Shown here one piece after another: positions 33,365-41,350 of a stretch of DNA of 60,804 bases. Under the pieces are notes generated by a model. It was not told the origin of the DNA. It did no database searches and was given only the letters and a program-made list of their open reading frames with translations. Source of the DNA: Thermococcus sp. (GTDB lineage Archaea > Methanobacteriota_B > Thermococci > Thermococcales > Thermococcaceae); contig NZ_JALXBJ010000021.1 in assembly GCF_026991495.1 (NCBI RefSeq), forward strand, positions 1-60,804, in the 5' to 3' direction. The first letter of the stretch is position 1. Every line of letters begins with the position of its first letter. Position numbers and translations under genes: made by a program.

Positions 33365-33732
33365 ACTGGGTAAGCTATCTCATCTACGCATTCTTGGCGA
33401 TAAGCCTGACCTTCAACACCCTCGGGAGCATCGCCCTGCACCGCTTTCCAGACGTTTACACGAGGCTTCACGGCGCGACCAAGTGCACTACTTTCGGAAC
33501 TATATTTGCGGTCTTAGCGGTCTTCACCCACGCCCTTTACAGGCTACACGTCACGGGCGATCCAAAGTACCTTCAGATGGCTCTCCACAGCATCGTGGCT
33601 CTGCTTGCCCTCCTCCTGACGAACCCGACCGGTGCGCACGCGATAGCCAAAGCGGCCCACCTGAGCGGCTACAAGCCGGTCAAGGCAGTGGTTGACGCCT
33701 ACGAGGAGAAGCTCGGGGGTGAAGGCAGATGA
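33361..33732 (+). CDS. mbhC: Mbh subunit MbhC (MrpG-like)
   Basis: A 123-residue three-helix protein with the MrpG pattern (NTLGSIALHRFPDVYTRLHGATKCTTFG; LLLTNPTGAHAIAKAAHLSG). Start GTG 33361 overlaps the mbhB stop by 4 bp. Ion-translocation module of Mbh. Confidence 0.92.
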   Translation: MNWVSYLIYAFLAISLTFNTLGSIALHRFPDVYTRLHGATKCTTFGTIFAVLAVFTHALYRLHVTGDPKYLQMALHSIVALLALLLTNPTGAHAIAKAAHLSGYKPVKAVVDAYEEKLGGEGR

Positions 33733-33992
33733 ACGTCCTCACGATAGACATGGCAATCCAGGCCATCGTCCTGCTGGGAGTGCTCATCACGGCCTATCTC
33801 ACGATTCGCTTCAGGGACCTGCTTGCGGCGGCTTTGATGTCCGCGGGAATGAGCCTGCTCCTCAGCCTTGAGTTCTACACCCTCCACGCACCGGACGTTG
33901 CCATAGCCGAAGCGGCGGTTGGAGCGGGTGTCGTGACTGCGCTTGTGGTTTACGGAATAGCGAAGACCGAGAGGTGGGAGGGGAGAGCATGA
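33729..33992 (+). CDS. mbhD: Mbh subunit MbhD (MrpA C-terminal-like)
   Basis: An 87-residue three-helix protein matching the DUF4040/MbhD domain: FRDLLAAALMSAGMSLLLSLEFYTLHAPDVAIAEAAVGAGVVTALVVYGI. The acidic DVAIAEA pattern is the part of MrpA thought to line the ion path. ATGA overlaps join it to mbhC and mbhE. Confidence 0.92.
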   Translation: MNVLTIDMAIQAIVLLGVLITAYLTIRFRDLLAAALMSAGMSLLLSLEFYTLHAPDVAIAEAAVGAGVVTALVVYGIAKTERWEGRA

Positions 33993-34285
33993 AGAGAACG
34001 CTTGCTTACCTCTCACTGCTCTTCATCCTTGGAGTGCTCCTCTACGTGGCGAACCCGAACTACGGCCTCAAGTTCGGGCCGGGGGGGAATGAGTGGCTTT
34101 CGTTGAGGTACACGGACAACTACTACATCACCCACGGGCTTCAGGAGGTTGGCGGTGCGAACATAGTAACGGACATAGTGTTTGATTATAGGGGCTACGA
34201 TACGATTGGAGAGGCGACCGTTCTCTTCACTGCCATCGCTGGAGCCGTGGCACTTCTCAGGCCCTGGGGGAGGGATGAGAGGTGA
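33989..34285 (+). CDS. mbhE: Mbh subunit MbhE
   Basis: A 98-residue protein with an N-terminal helix (LAYLSLLFILGVLLYVA), an extracellular loop with aromatic residues, and the NIVTDIVFDYRGYDTIGEATVLFTAIAGAVALL segment conserved in the MbhE/MrpA-B junction. ATG 33989 overlaps the mbhD stop. Ion-translocation module. Confidence 0.9.
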   Translation: MKRTLAYLSLLFILGVLLYVANPNYGLKFGPGGNEWLSLRYTDNYYITHGLQEVGGANIVTDIVFDYRGYDTIGEATVLFTAIAGAVALLRPWGRDER

Positions 34286-34302
34286 ACTGTGTTGGGGACG
34301 AC

Positions 34303-34737
34303 ATGGGAGTGATAGTGAGAACCGCCGCGAGGGCCACGATACCGCTCATAGGCATCTTCGGGTCTTACATAGTTGCACACGGCCATCTGACACCGGGAGG
34401 TGGCTTCCAGGGTGGGGCGACGATAGCTGGGGCCGGAATACTCTTCCTGCTGGCGTTCGGCCTCGACGAAATGAAAAAGCGCTACAACAAGAACCTCTAC
34501 TCAGCCCTTGAGGGGATAGGAGGTTTAGCCTTCCTCGGCGCGGCGATGCTCGGAATCGGCGTTGCCTTCTTCTACAACACGCTCTGGCACAACGGGCCGT
34601 TCTTCAGCGGAAAGCCTGGGACGCTACTCTCGGCCGGCTTCCTGCCGATAATGAACCTAGCGGTTGGGCTGAAGGTCTTCACCGGACTGGTAAGCGCGAT
34701 GGCCGGCTTAGCGCTCTACAGGAGGTGGAGGGAATGA
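34303..34737 (+). CDS. mbhF: Mbh subunit MbhF (MrpB-like)
   Basis: A 144-residue four-helix protein with the MrpB signature IVAHGHLTPGGGFQGGATIAGAGILFLLAFG. ATG 34303 has GGGGA a few bases upstream; GTG 34282, overlapping the mbhE stop by ATGA-like geometry, would add seven residues and cannot be excluded. Part of the ion-translocation module. Confidence 0.9.
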   Translation: MGVIVRTAARATIPLIGIFGSYIVAHGHLTPGGGFQGGATIAGAGILFLLAFGLDEMKKRYNKNLYSALEGIGGLAFLGAAMLGIGVAFFYNTLWHNGPFFSGKPGTLLSAGFLPIMNLAVGLKVFTGLVSAMAGLALYRRWRE

Positions 34738-35093
34738 TACAGTTCCAGTTCATAACGGCCTTCCTGCTCATAGTCCTCGGTATCTACGCCTTCCTCGCAA
34801 AGAACAACCTGCTCAAGCTGATCTTAGCTTTAGACATCATAGACTCGGGCATCCACCTGCTCCTCATAAGCCTCGGCTACCGTATAGAGCTCAACGAAAT
34901 CCCGACGGCGCCAATCTACACCGGCTACGAGACGCTGAAGAGCCCGATGGTCGGGCCTCTGCCCCAGGCCCTCGTCCTGACGAGCATAGTCATCGGCGTC
35001 TGCGTTTTAGCTCTCGCGATGGCTTTGACCGTTAACGCCTACCGCCACTACGGGACGCTTGACGTGAGGGCTTTAAGGAGGTTGAGGGGATGA
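34734..35093 (+). CDS. mbhG: Mbh subunit MbhG (MrpC/NuoK-like)
   Basis: A 119-residue three-helix protein of the NuoK/MrpC type (FLAKNNLLKLILALDIIDSGIHLLLISLGYR; PLPQALVLTSIVIGVCVLALAMAL). Start ATG 34734 overlaps the mbhF stop. Ion-translocation module. Confidence 0.92.
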   Translation: MIQFQFITAFLLIVLGIYAFLAKNNLLKLILALDIIDSGIHLLLISLGYRIELNEIPTAPIYTGYETLKSPMVGPLPQALVLTSIVIGVCVLALAMALTVNAYRHYGTLDVRALRRLRG

Positions 35094-36628
35094 GCGCGGA
35101 GATACTTCCATACCTCATAATCATCCCGCTCTTCGGAGCGTTCTCGATGCCGATGGTGAACTTGGCTGGAAGGAAGGCGAGGGAAGCCTGGGCCGTCCTG
35201 ATAAGCGGTGCAACGCTCGCGGTAGGCTCGTGGGTCTTCTACTGGGTCTACGAGAAGGGGACGGTCCTTTACACCCTCGGTGCAAAGAGCCCATTCGGCC
35301 AAGCAAACTTCCCGATAAGGATAGTCTGGGAGGTAGACCTCTTCGGCGCGCTCATGGTGCTGATGGTTACCTTTGTCGCTTTCATGGCAGTGATTTACTC
35401 CCTCGGCTACATGAGGCACGACACCGGGCTGGACAAGTACTACACGCTCATAATAATCCTCGAACTCGGAATGTTGGGCATAGCGATAACCGGAGACCTC
35501 TTCAACTTCTACGTCTTCCTTGAGATAATGAGCATAGCCAGCTACGCTTTGGTTGCCTTCAGGAACGACACGTGGGAAGCCATTGAAGCGGGCATAAAGT
35601 ACATGTTCGTCGGCTCGGTAGCGAGCTCCCTGATTTTACTCGGCATAGCGCTCCTCTACGGCGAATACGGGACTTTAACAATGGGTTACTTGGCCTTAAA
35701 GCTCTCCCAGAACCCCACGATCGTTGGAAAGGTCGCATTAGCGCTCTTCATCTCGGGACTTCTCTTCAAGAGCGGTGCTTCCCCGGTTCACATGTGGCTT
35801 GCCGATGCACATCCCGCCGCTCCAAGCTCGATTTCGGCCATGCTCTCCGGCCTGGTCATCAAGATAGGAGGAATCTACGCCTTAGCGAGGATAGCCTTCA
35901 GCATCTACGGGGCGAGCGTAAGCGTGAAGACGGTCGGATGGCTCATAATACTCTTCGCCTGCATCACCCTAATCGTCGGCAACGCGATGGCGGTAATCCA
36001 GACCGACATGAAGAGGCTCTTAGCTTACTCCTCTGTCGGGCAGATAGGGTACATCCTCCTCGGGATTGGTATCGGCTTAGCAGCTTATGGAAGCCAGACA
36101 GGAGAGATAGCCTTAGCTGGAGCGATCTACCATACCTTCAACCACGCGCTCATGAAGGGCCTGCTCTTCCTCATTGCAGGGGCGGTGATTCACCAGCTCG
36201 GAACGAGGGATTTGAACGAGCTGAGTGGTTTAGCGAAGACGATGCCGAAAACAACCTTTGCCTTCCTAATCGGCGCGGCCGCGATAATTGGAATGCCACC
36301 GCTGAACGGCTTCGCGAGCAAGTGGCTCATCTACGAGAGCTCGGCCCTCTTCAATCCCGTCCTGGGCGCGATAGCGATAATAGGCACTGCCTTCTGTACC
36401 GCTGCTTACGTCAGGGTTCTCTACACCTTCTTCGGAAGGCCGAGCGAAAGGGTTATGGAGGCGAAAGACCCAGAAAAGAGTATGCTCTGGCCGATGCTGA
36501 TCCTCACAATAGCGATAATCGTCATGGGCCTCTTCCCGTGGGGGATAAGCGATAAGGTCATGATTCCGGCGGCGAAGGCCCTCGAAAATCAGCTGGCTTA
36601 CGTAGCCACGCTAATGGGGGGTGGTTGA
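35090..36628 (+). CDS. mbhH: Mbh subunit MbhH (MrpD/NuoN-like antiporter)
   Basis: The large antiporter-like subunit, 512 residues with about 14 helices. Functional residues are visible in the NuoL/M/N pattern: FEIMS-type Glu in VFLEIMSIASYALVAFRND, Lys in GIKYMFVGSVASS, and Lys/His in LFKSGASPVHMWLADAHPAAPSSISAMLSGLVIKIG, then FNHALMKGLLFLIAG. It moves Na+/H+ across the membrane, driven by the hydrogenase reaction. Its stop is 2 bp before the mbhI start. Confidence 0.95.
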   Translation: MSAEILPYLIIIPLFGAFSMPMVNLAGRKAREAWAVLISGATLAVGSWVFYWVYEKGTVLYTLGAKSPFGQANFPIRIVWEVDLFGALMVLMVTFVAFMAVIYSLGYMRHDTGLDKYYTLIIILELGMLGIAITGDLFNFYVFLEIMSIASYALVAFRNDTWEAIEAGIKYMFVGSVASSLILLGIALLYGEYGTLTMGYLALKLSQNPTIVGKVALALFISGLLFKSGASPVHMWLADAHPAAPSSISAMLSGLVIKIGGIYALARIAFSIYGASVSVKTVGWLIILFACITLIVGNAMAVIQTDMKRLLAYSSVGQIGYILLGIGIGLAAYGSQTGEIALAGAIYHTFNHALMKGLLFLIAGAVIHQLGTRDLNELSGLAKTMPKTTFAFLIGAAAIIGMPPLNGFASKWLIYESSALFNPVLGAIAIIGTAFCTAAYVRVLYTFFGRPSERVMEAKDPEKSMLWPMLILTIAIIVMGLFPWGISDKVMIPAAKALENQLAYVATLMGGG

Positions 36629-36629
36629 A

Positions 36630-36977
36630 GTGTTCGGCTACTGGGACGCGCTCTACTTCCTCTTCGTCTTCATCATCGGGCTGATCTTGGCTTACCTCCT
36701 CGACCAGTGGGCGAAGAGGAGCGGTATGGGGACGAGAAAAACCGGGCCCGGAACAAAGATATTCATCAGCAGTGAAGACCCGGATAAGGTCATCCCGGGC
36801 TTCGAGCACCTTGAGGGCCACTACACTGGACGGAACGTCATGTGGGGCTTAACTTACGCCCTCAAGAACTTCTTCACAGCTCTCAGGAGGGAGCACACCG
36901 GTTTACTAACCGACTACGCGAGCTACCTCGTGATAACGACGGCCTTCGTCATGGGGGTGTTGCTGATATGGGGGTGA
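36630..36977 (+). CDS. mbhI: Mbh subunit MbhI
   Basis: A 115-residue linker subunit that ties the antiporter module to the hydrogenase module. N-terminal membrane helix (ALYFLFVFIIGLILAYLLDQWA), cytoplasmic stretch (TRKTGPGTKIFISSEDPDK...YTGRNVMWG) and C-terminal helix (YLVITTAFVMGVLLIW). GTG 36630 is chosen, giving MFGYWDALYF, as GGGGGTGG lies 5 nt upstream; GTG 36621 lies in that site. Confidence 0.88.
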   Translation: MFGYWDALYFLFVFIIGLILAYLLDQWAKRSGMGTRKTGPGTKIFISSEDPDKVIPGFEHLEGHYTGRNVMWGLTYALKNFFTALRREHTGLLTDYASYLVITTAFVMGVLLIWG

Positions 36978-36983
36978 AAGGAG

Positions 36984-37493
36984 ATGGCAATAACCGTTCC
37001 CGCTAACGGAGGCTCCAACTCACCGGAGCTCGAAAGGCTTGAGAGGAGAATAGCCCAGCTCTGCAGGTTCATAGGGAGGTCGCCGTGGGTCTTCCACATC
37101 AACAGCGGTTCCTGCAACGGCTGCGACATAGAGATAATAGCGGCCTTAACACCGCGCTACGACGCCGAGCGCTTCGGCGTAAAACTCGTCGGCAGTCCGA
37201 GGCACGCGGACATACTCCTCGTCACTGGCCCCGTAACCAACCAGAGCCTTGAGAGGGTTAAGCTGGCCTACGAGCAGACCCCGGAGCCCAAGATGGTCAT
37301 AGCCGTTGGGGCGTGCCCGACCGGCGGGGGAGTCTTCTACGAGAGTCCCTTCACCAACGCGCCCCTCGACAGGGTTATTCCCGTTGACGTTTACGTCCCG
37401 GGCTGTCCGCCGAGGCCCGAGGCGATACTCCAGGGGGTCGTTTTGGCGCTGGAGAAGCTGGTCGAGAAGTTAAAGGGAGGTTCCGAGAAATGA
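36984..37493 (+). CDS. mbhJ: Mbh subunit MbhJ (NiFe-hydrogenase small subunit)
   Basis: A 169-residue NuoB-like small subunit binding the proximal 4Fe-4S cluster: SGSCNGCDIE (Cys about 44 and 47), GACPTGGG and PGCPPRPE supply the Cys ligands. It passes electrons from MbhN ferredoxin clusters to the NiFe site in MbhL. Its stop overlaps (ATGA) the start of a small frame that fills the gap to mbhK. Confidence 0.95.
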   Translation: MAITVPANGGSNSPELERLERRIAQLCRFIGRSPWVFHINSGSCNGCDIEIIAALTPRYDAERFGVKLVGSPRHADILLVTGPVTNQSLERVKLAYEQTPEPKMVIAVGACPTGGGVFYESPFTNAPLDRVIPVDVYVPGCPPRPEAILQGVVLALEKLVEKLKGGSEK

Positions 37494-37714
37494 GGGGATT
37501 TTTGGAGGTTCACAATCACATATCGCCCGAAGGGCGTTCCAGAGAGGTGAACACTGGAAAAGGGCCAGTTGAGAAGCCTCCCTCTCTCCCAAGTGCCCAC
37601 TTGATTAGAAAAACGTTTTCCGCGATCCGTCAAGGACGTTCGAACGATAGTGAGAACGGCGCTTGCGCAAGCAAGGGCTCTAAGGGTGAGGTTCCGGAGG
37701 TGAGTAAGGAATGA
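37490..37714 (+). CDS. linker ORF between mbhJ and mbhK
   Basis: This 74-codon frame fills a 217-bp gap in the otherwise gap-free mbh operon. Its ATG overlaps the mbhJ stop and its TGA overlaps the mbhK ATG, both as ATGA, so it is placed for coupled translation. The sequence is hydrophilic, Ser/Gly/Lys/Glu rich and looks unstructured; no family is recognised. The DNA contains repeat-like pieces: hairpin CGCCC-GAA-GGGCG (37524-37536) and GCGCTTGCGCAAGC (about 37663-37676), resembling the non-coding blocks at 7861 and 6665. It may be an inserted repeat that happens to stay open rather than a protein gene. Confidence 0.4.
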   Translation: MRGFLEVHNHISPEGRSREVNTGKGPVEKPPSLPSAHLIRKTFSAIRQGRSNDSENGACASKGSKGEVPEVSKE

Positions 37715-38277
37715 ACGATAATCCCGCTAACAAGGCAAACGAGGTTAAAGAGCCTACCAAGGCCGAGAAGGTCGCGAAAGCCATAGAAGAACGCTTCCCA
37801 GAGGCTGAAGTCCAGGTGAAGACCAACAGGTGGGGAAGACAGAGGGTCTGGGTTAGAGTTCCGAGGGAGAAGTACAGGGAGCTGATGGGGTTCATAAAAG
37901 CGCTCGATAGAGAAGCACACTACTCGATAGGCATCGAGCAGGACTGGGGGGGCGAGCTTGGCTTCCTCAGCCACCTCGTGATCCACTACGGCGATGCTCC
38001 GGCCGTTTCCCTCATAGTTGACGTCCACGCGCCGAAGGACGACCCGGTGATTCCCGATGTGAGCGACATATTCCCAATAGCCCTCCAGTTCGAGAGGGAA
38101 GGAATGGAGATGGTCGGGCTGGACTTTGATGGAGCGCCAGACAAGAGGAGGCTCTTCCTGCCGGACGACTTCCCCGAGGGAATCTACCCACTCCGCCTCG
38201 ACGAGAAGGGAGTTTCAGACGAGATGGTCAAGAACGCGGGGCACCCCTACTATCTAAAGGGAGGTGCAAAGAAATGA
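37711..38277 (+). CDS. mbhK: Mbh subunit MbhK (NuoC-like)
   Basis: A 188-residue NuoC-type subunit: N-terminal charged extension (NKANEVKEPTKAEKVAKAI), the RVWVRVPREKYRELMGFIKALDREAHYS region, DVHAPKDDPVIPDVSDIFPIALQFEREGMEMVGLDF, and PDKRRLFLPDDFPEGIYPLRLDEK at the end. It scaffolds MbhL and MbhJ. The start overlaps the linker frame described above. A second spacer follows it. Confidence 0.93.
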   Translation: MNDNPANKANEVKEPTKAEKVAKAIEERFPEAEVQVKTNRWGRQRVWVRVPREKYRELMGFIKALDREAHYSIGIEQDWGGELGFLSHLVIHYGDAPAVSLIVDVHAPKDDPVIPDVSDIFPIALQFEREGMEMVGLDFDGAPDKRRLFLPDDFPEGIYPLRLDEKGVSDEMVKNAGHPYYLKGGAKK

Positions 38278-38447
38278 TGCCCATGAATGAGGTTCGCGCT
38301 CATCTGTCGTCAGGCATCGAAAGAGGAGCGAACGATGAAGGTTCCACTGGAAAGAGACCTCAAATTGCGAGAAAGCAGGTTGGTGAGTTGAATATCTTCC
38401 GCGAGCGCTTTGCGGAGCAAAGGGCTCTGGGGGGCGGATACCAATGA
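38274..38447 (+). CDS. linker ORF between mbhK and mbhL
   Basis: A 57-codon frame spans the 166-bp gap after mbhK. ATG 38274 overlaps the mbhK stop and TGA 38445-38447 overlaps the mbhL ATG (38444), again as ATGA on both sides. The product would be Arg/Glu/Gly rich (IERGANDEGSTGKRPQ; FRERFAEQRALGGGYQ) and probably unstructured. DNA shared with the mbhJ-K gap includes the ACTGGAAA element and GCGCTT(T)GCG-AGCAAAGGGCTCT (about 38405-38427). Whether it is translated is unknown. Confidence 0.4.
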   Translation: MMPMNEVRAHLSSGIERGANDEGSTGKRPQIARKQVGELNIFRERFAEQRALGGGYQ

Positions 38448-39724
38448 CCGAGAAGGTCGAGTACTGGGTGAAGATGCCCTTCGGGCCGATTCATCCCGGT
38501 TTGGAGGAGCCTGAGAAGTTCATACTCACCTTGGACGGCGAGAGGATAGTCGACGTTGATGTAAAGCTCGGCTACAACCTGCGCGGAATCCAGTGGATAG
38601 CCCTCAGGAGGAACTACATCCAGATAATGTACTTAGCGGAGAGAATGTGCGGAATCTGCTCCTTTTCGCACAACCACACCTATACGAGGGCCGTTGAAGA
38701 AGCGGGGGGAATAGAGGTTCCCGAGAGAGCCGAGTACATACGCGTCATCATCGGCGAGCTGGAGAGGATTCACTCCCACCTGCTCAACCTCGGAGTTTTG
38801 GCCCACGACATAGGCTACGACACTTTACTTCACCTCACTTGGCTGGCCAGAGAAAAGGTCATGGACACGCTTGAGGCCGTCAGCGGGAACCGCGTGAACT
38901 ACTCGATGGTGACCATTGGGGGCGTGAGAAGGGACATAGACGAGAAGAAGAGGCGGATAATCCTCGACATGATCAAATACTACCGCGAGGTCTTCCCGCA
39001 GATTGAGGAGGCATTCCTCCACGACCCGACGATAGAGGCCCGTTTCAGGGATACAGCGGTGATAAGCAAGAGGGTTGCCTTGGAGCAGGGAGCAGTCGGT
39101 CCAACGGGAAGGGGGAGCGGAATAAGGGACGACGCGCGCTGGAGCGAAAGGCTCGGCGTTTACCCGGACCTCGGGATAAAGCCCGTAATGCCTCAGGACG
39201 TCACCGGCGAGAGGCCGAGGGGAGACGTCTTCGACAGGATGGCGGTGAGAATAGGAGAGCTGTGGGAGAGCCTGGAACTCATCGAGAGGGCACTCGACGG
39301 GATGCCAGATGGAAAGATAAAGGCCTTCCCGAAGGACAACGTACTCTACGCGAAGCTCCGCCTTATGGTTGACGGGGAGGGAATCGGGCGGTACGAGGCT
39401 CCCAGAGGAGAGCTCGTGCACTACGTCCGCGGTAAGAAGGGGAGCGACAAACCGCTCCGCTGGAAGCCGAGGGAACCGACCTTCCCGAACCTCTTCGCTG
39501 TGGCGAAGGGGGTCATAGGCGACCAGGTGGCCGATTTTGTCGTTGCAGTCGCATCAATAGACCCGTGCCTGAGCTGTACCGACAGGGTCGCGGTGGTACA
39601 GGACGGTAAGAGGAAGATACTGACCGAGAAAGACCTCCTAAAGGCCTCGATAAAGAAGACGCGCGAGATAAACCCCGATATCAAGGGAGACCCGACTCCA
39701 GTGGGGTCGAGCTGTTCGAGGTGA
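38444..39724 (+). CDS. mbhL: Mbh subunit MbhL (NiFe-hydrogenase large subunit)
   Basis: The H2-evolving catalytic subunit, 426 residues. Both NiFe ligand pairs are present: ERMCGICSFSH (C69, C72) and the C-terminal DPCLSC. This separates it from the sulfane reductase Mbs/Mbx large subunit, which lacks the complete set. Unlike HydA it carries a tail of about 45 residues after DPCLSC, including TEKDLLKASIKKTREINPDIKGDPTP. It receives electrons from reduced ferredoxin, directly linked to GAPOR and other oxidoreductases. Confidence 0.96.
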   Translation: MTEKVEYWVKMPFGPIHPGLEEPEKFILTLDGERIVDVDVKLGYNLRGIQWIALRRNYIQIMYLAERMCGICSFSHNHTYTRAVEEAGGIEVPERAEYIRVIIGELERIHSHLLNLGVLAHDIGYDTLLHLTWLAREKVMDTLEAVSGNRVNYSMVTIGGVRRDIDEKKRRIILDMIKYYREVFPQIEEAFLHDPTIEARFRDTAVISKRVALEQGAVGPTGRGSGIRDDARWSERLGVYPDLGIKPVMPQDVTGERPRGDVFDRMAVRIGELWESLELIERALDGMPDGKIKAFPKDNVLYAKLRLMVDGEGIGRYEAPRGELVHYVRGKKGSDKPLRWKPREPTFPNLFAVAKGVIGDQVADFVVAVASIDPCLSCTDRVAVVQDGKRKILTEKDLLKASIKKTREINPDIKGDPTPVGSSCSR

Positions 39725-39729
39725 TGGCG

Positions 39730-40722
39730 ATGGACGTGATGGGGAACATCGTTTACCCCACTGTTGGACTGCTCGGCCTCTACGCCTTCGTCTCACTCGC
39801 CTCGCTGGTCTGGGAGGGGATAGACAGGAAATTAGTTGCAAGAATGCAGAGGCGCATCGGGCCACCCATACTTCAGCCACTCTACGACTTCTTTAAGCTG
39901 GCGAGCAAGGAGACGATAATCCCGAGCACGGCGAACTACATGTTTAAAGCTGCTCCGGTTTTAGCTTTAGCCACCGCCATAGCGCTCTTAGCCTACACGC
40001 CAATGGGCTTCGCGCCGATCTTGGCGAGCAAGGGCGACGTGATAGTCTTCATCTACCTGCTCACCCTGATCAGCTTCTTCAAAATAGTCGGTGCCATAAG
40101 CTCCGGCAATCCATACGCGAAGATAGGAGCGGCCAGGGAAGCTACTGTGATGGTGTCCAGAGAACCTGCGATGATGCTCGCTATCTTCGCCATAATGTGG
40201 CGCATAGGAAAGCTCGGCGTTCCAAAGCCCTTCAGCATGGGGGTCTTTTACGTCCACAACATCTGGGAGATAGGGACTCCGATGAGCTTCGTTGGGGCGG
40301 TAATACTCCTCTACGTCTTCACCGTCTGGCTGGCGAGCGAGATAGAGGTCGGGTTCTTCAACATACCCGATGCGGAGGAGGAGATAGCCGAGGGACTTTT
40401 GGTTGAGTACAGCGGGAGGTATTTAGCGTTGCTCAAGCTGACGAACGCCATGAAGGCCTTCATCTCGGCCTCGCTGGTCGTGGCGATATTCTTCCCGTGG
40501 GGGATTTCGGGCTACTTCAACCTCACCGGTCTCTCGGCAAACGTTGCAGACCTGCTCTTCCACACGCTGAAGGTCTTCGCCCTGCTCTTCGTCGTCCAGA
40601 GCGTCTTTAGAGCAGTTACCGGAAGGCTGAAGATAACTCAAGCTGTGGACTTCCTCTGGAAGAACGTCTTCCTTGCTTCCCTCGTCGGCTCGCTCCTCAT
40701 AGCTATGGAGGTGATAATGTGA
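39730..40722 (+). CDS. mbhM: Mbh subunit MbhM (NuoH-like)
   Basis: A 330-residue membrane anchor with about eight helices, homologous to NuoH: RKLVARMQRRIGPPILQPLYDFFKLASKE near the N-terminus and the acidic ASEIEVGFFNIPDAEEEIAEGLLVEYSGRYLALL loop in the second half, where charge is passed to the ion pumps. ATG 39730 follows GAGGTGAT; ATG 39724 is also possible. Confidence 0.94.
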   Translation: MDVMGNIVYPTVGLLGLYAFVSLASLVWEGIDRKLVARMQRRIGPPILQPLYDFFKLASKETIIPSTANYMFKAAPVLALATAIALLAYTPMGFAPILASKGDVIVFIYLLTLISFFKIVGAISSGNPYAKIGAAREATVMVSREPAMMLAIFAIMWRIGKLGVPKPFSMGVFYVHNIWEIGTPMSFVGAVILLYVFTVWLASEIEVGFFNIPDAEEEIAEGLLVEYSGRYLALLKLTNAMKAFISASLVVAIFFPWGISGYFNLTGLSANVADLLFHTLKVFALLFVVQSVFRAVTGRLKITQAVDFLWKNVFLASLVGSLLIAMEVIM

Positions 40723-41159
40723 GGGCGCCTCCGCTTGTTCCAACGGTCCTCAGGAACCTCCTCAGGAAGCCAGCGACCAACCCCTTCCCGAAGACGGAGC
40801 CGGTTCCTATTCCGGAGGACTTCAGGGGAATGATAACCTACAACGTGGACAAGTGCGTCGGCTGCAGGATGTGCGTCAACGTCTGTCCCGCTGGAGTCTT
40901 CGTCTATCTACCTGAGATAAGGAAAGTGGCCCTCTGGACGGCGAGATGCGTCTACTGTGGCCAGTGCGTTGACGTCTGCCCGACCGGGGCGCTCCAGATG
41001 AGCAGGGACTTCCTCTTAGCGAGCTACGACAACAAAGCAGACCGCTTCATACCTCTAAAGCCCGAGAAAGTCGAGGAGCTGAGAAAGAAGGCGGAGGAAG
41101 CTAAGAAGGCTAAGGAGAGGGGCAAAACTACAAAAAACACAGCCAAAAAGGGACGTTGA
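40719..41159 (+). CDS. mbhN: Mbh subunit MbhN (NuoI-like ferredoxin)
   Basis: Last subunit of Mbh, 146 residues, with two 4Fe-4S motifs, CVGCRMCVNVCP and CVYCGQCVDVCP, that accept electrons from soluble ferredoxin. The C-terminal 35 residues are Lys/Glu rich (VEELRKKAEEAKKAKERGK...), probably a solvent-exposed tail. Start GTG 40719 overlaps the mbhM stop by 4 bp. Confidence 0.94.
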   Translation: MRAPPLVPTVLRNLLRKPATNPFPKTEPVPIPEDFRGMITYNVDKCVGCRMCVNVCPAGVFVYLPEIRKVALWTARCVYCGQCVDVCPTGALQMSRDFLLASYDNKADRFIPLKPEKVEELRKKAEEAKKAKERGKTTKNTAKKGR

Positions 41160-41164
41160 ATCCC

Positions 41165-41350
41165 TTAACCTTTCCCGTTTCTTGTTATCGTGCCCCTACC
41201 GAGGATTTCGCCGGTTCTCTCTGAGAAGGCAAGAATTTCACTGTTTTCAACCTGGGTGAATACTACAATGCACTCACCGTACTTTAAAAGTTCCGCGACA
41301 AGGGGCTCATCCTCGATAAAAAGAGTTATGGTGAAGGAGAGGGACTTCAT
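41165..41350 (-). CDS. small protein of unknown function
   Basis: A 61-residue protein (SLSFTITLFIEDEPLVAELLKYGE; QVENSEILAFSERTGEILG) of alternating beta/helix pattern. It overlaps the upstream small gene by 4 bp (ATGA), so the two are cotranslated, and it ends 5 bp from the end of mbhN on the opposite strand. No family recognised. Confidence 0.65.
   Translation of the reverse strand: MKSLSFTITLFIEDEPLVAELLKYGECIVVFTQVENSEILAFSERTGEILGRGTITRNGKG

Noticed and set aside
38824-39421. 198-codon antisense frame in mbhL
   Set aside because: Lies wholly within a conserved hydrogenase subunit; no promoter or ribosome binding site.
38444-39724. Large subunit as Mbx/Mbs sulfane reductase
   Set aside because: Both Cys pairs for nickel (CGIC and DPCLSC) are present and the subunit order is that of mbhA-N, so it is Mbh.
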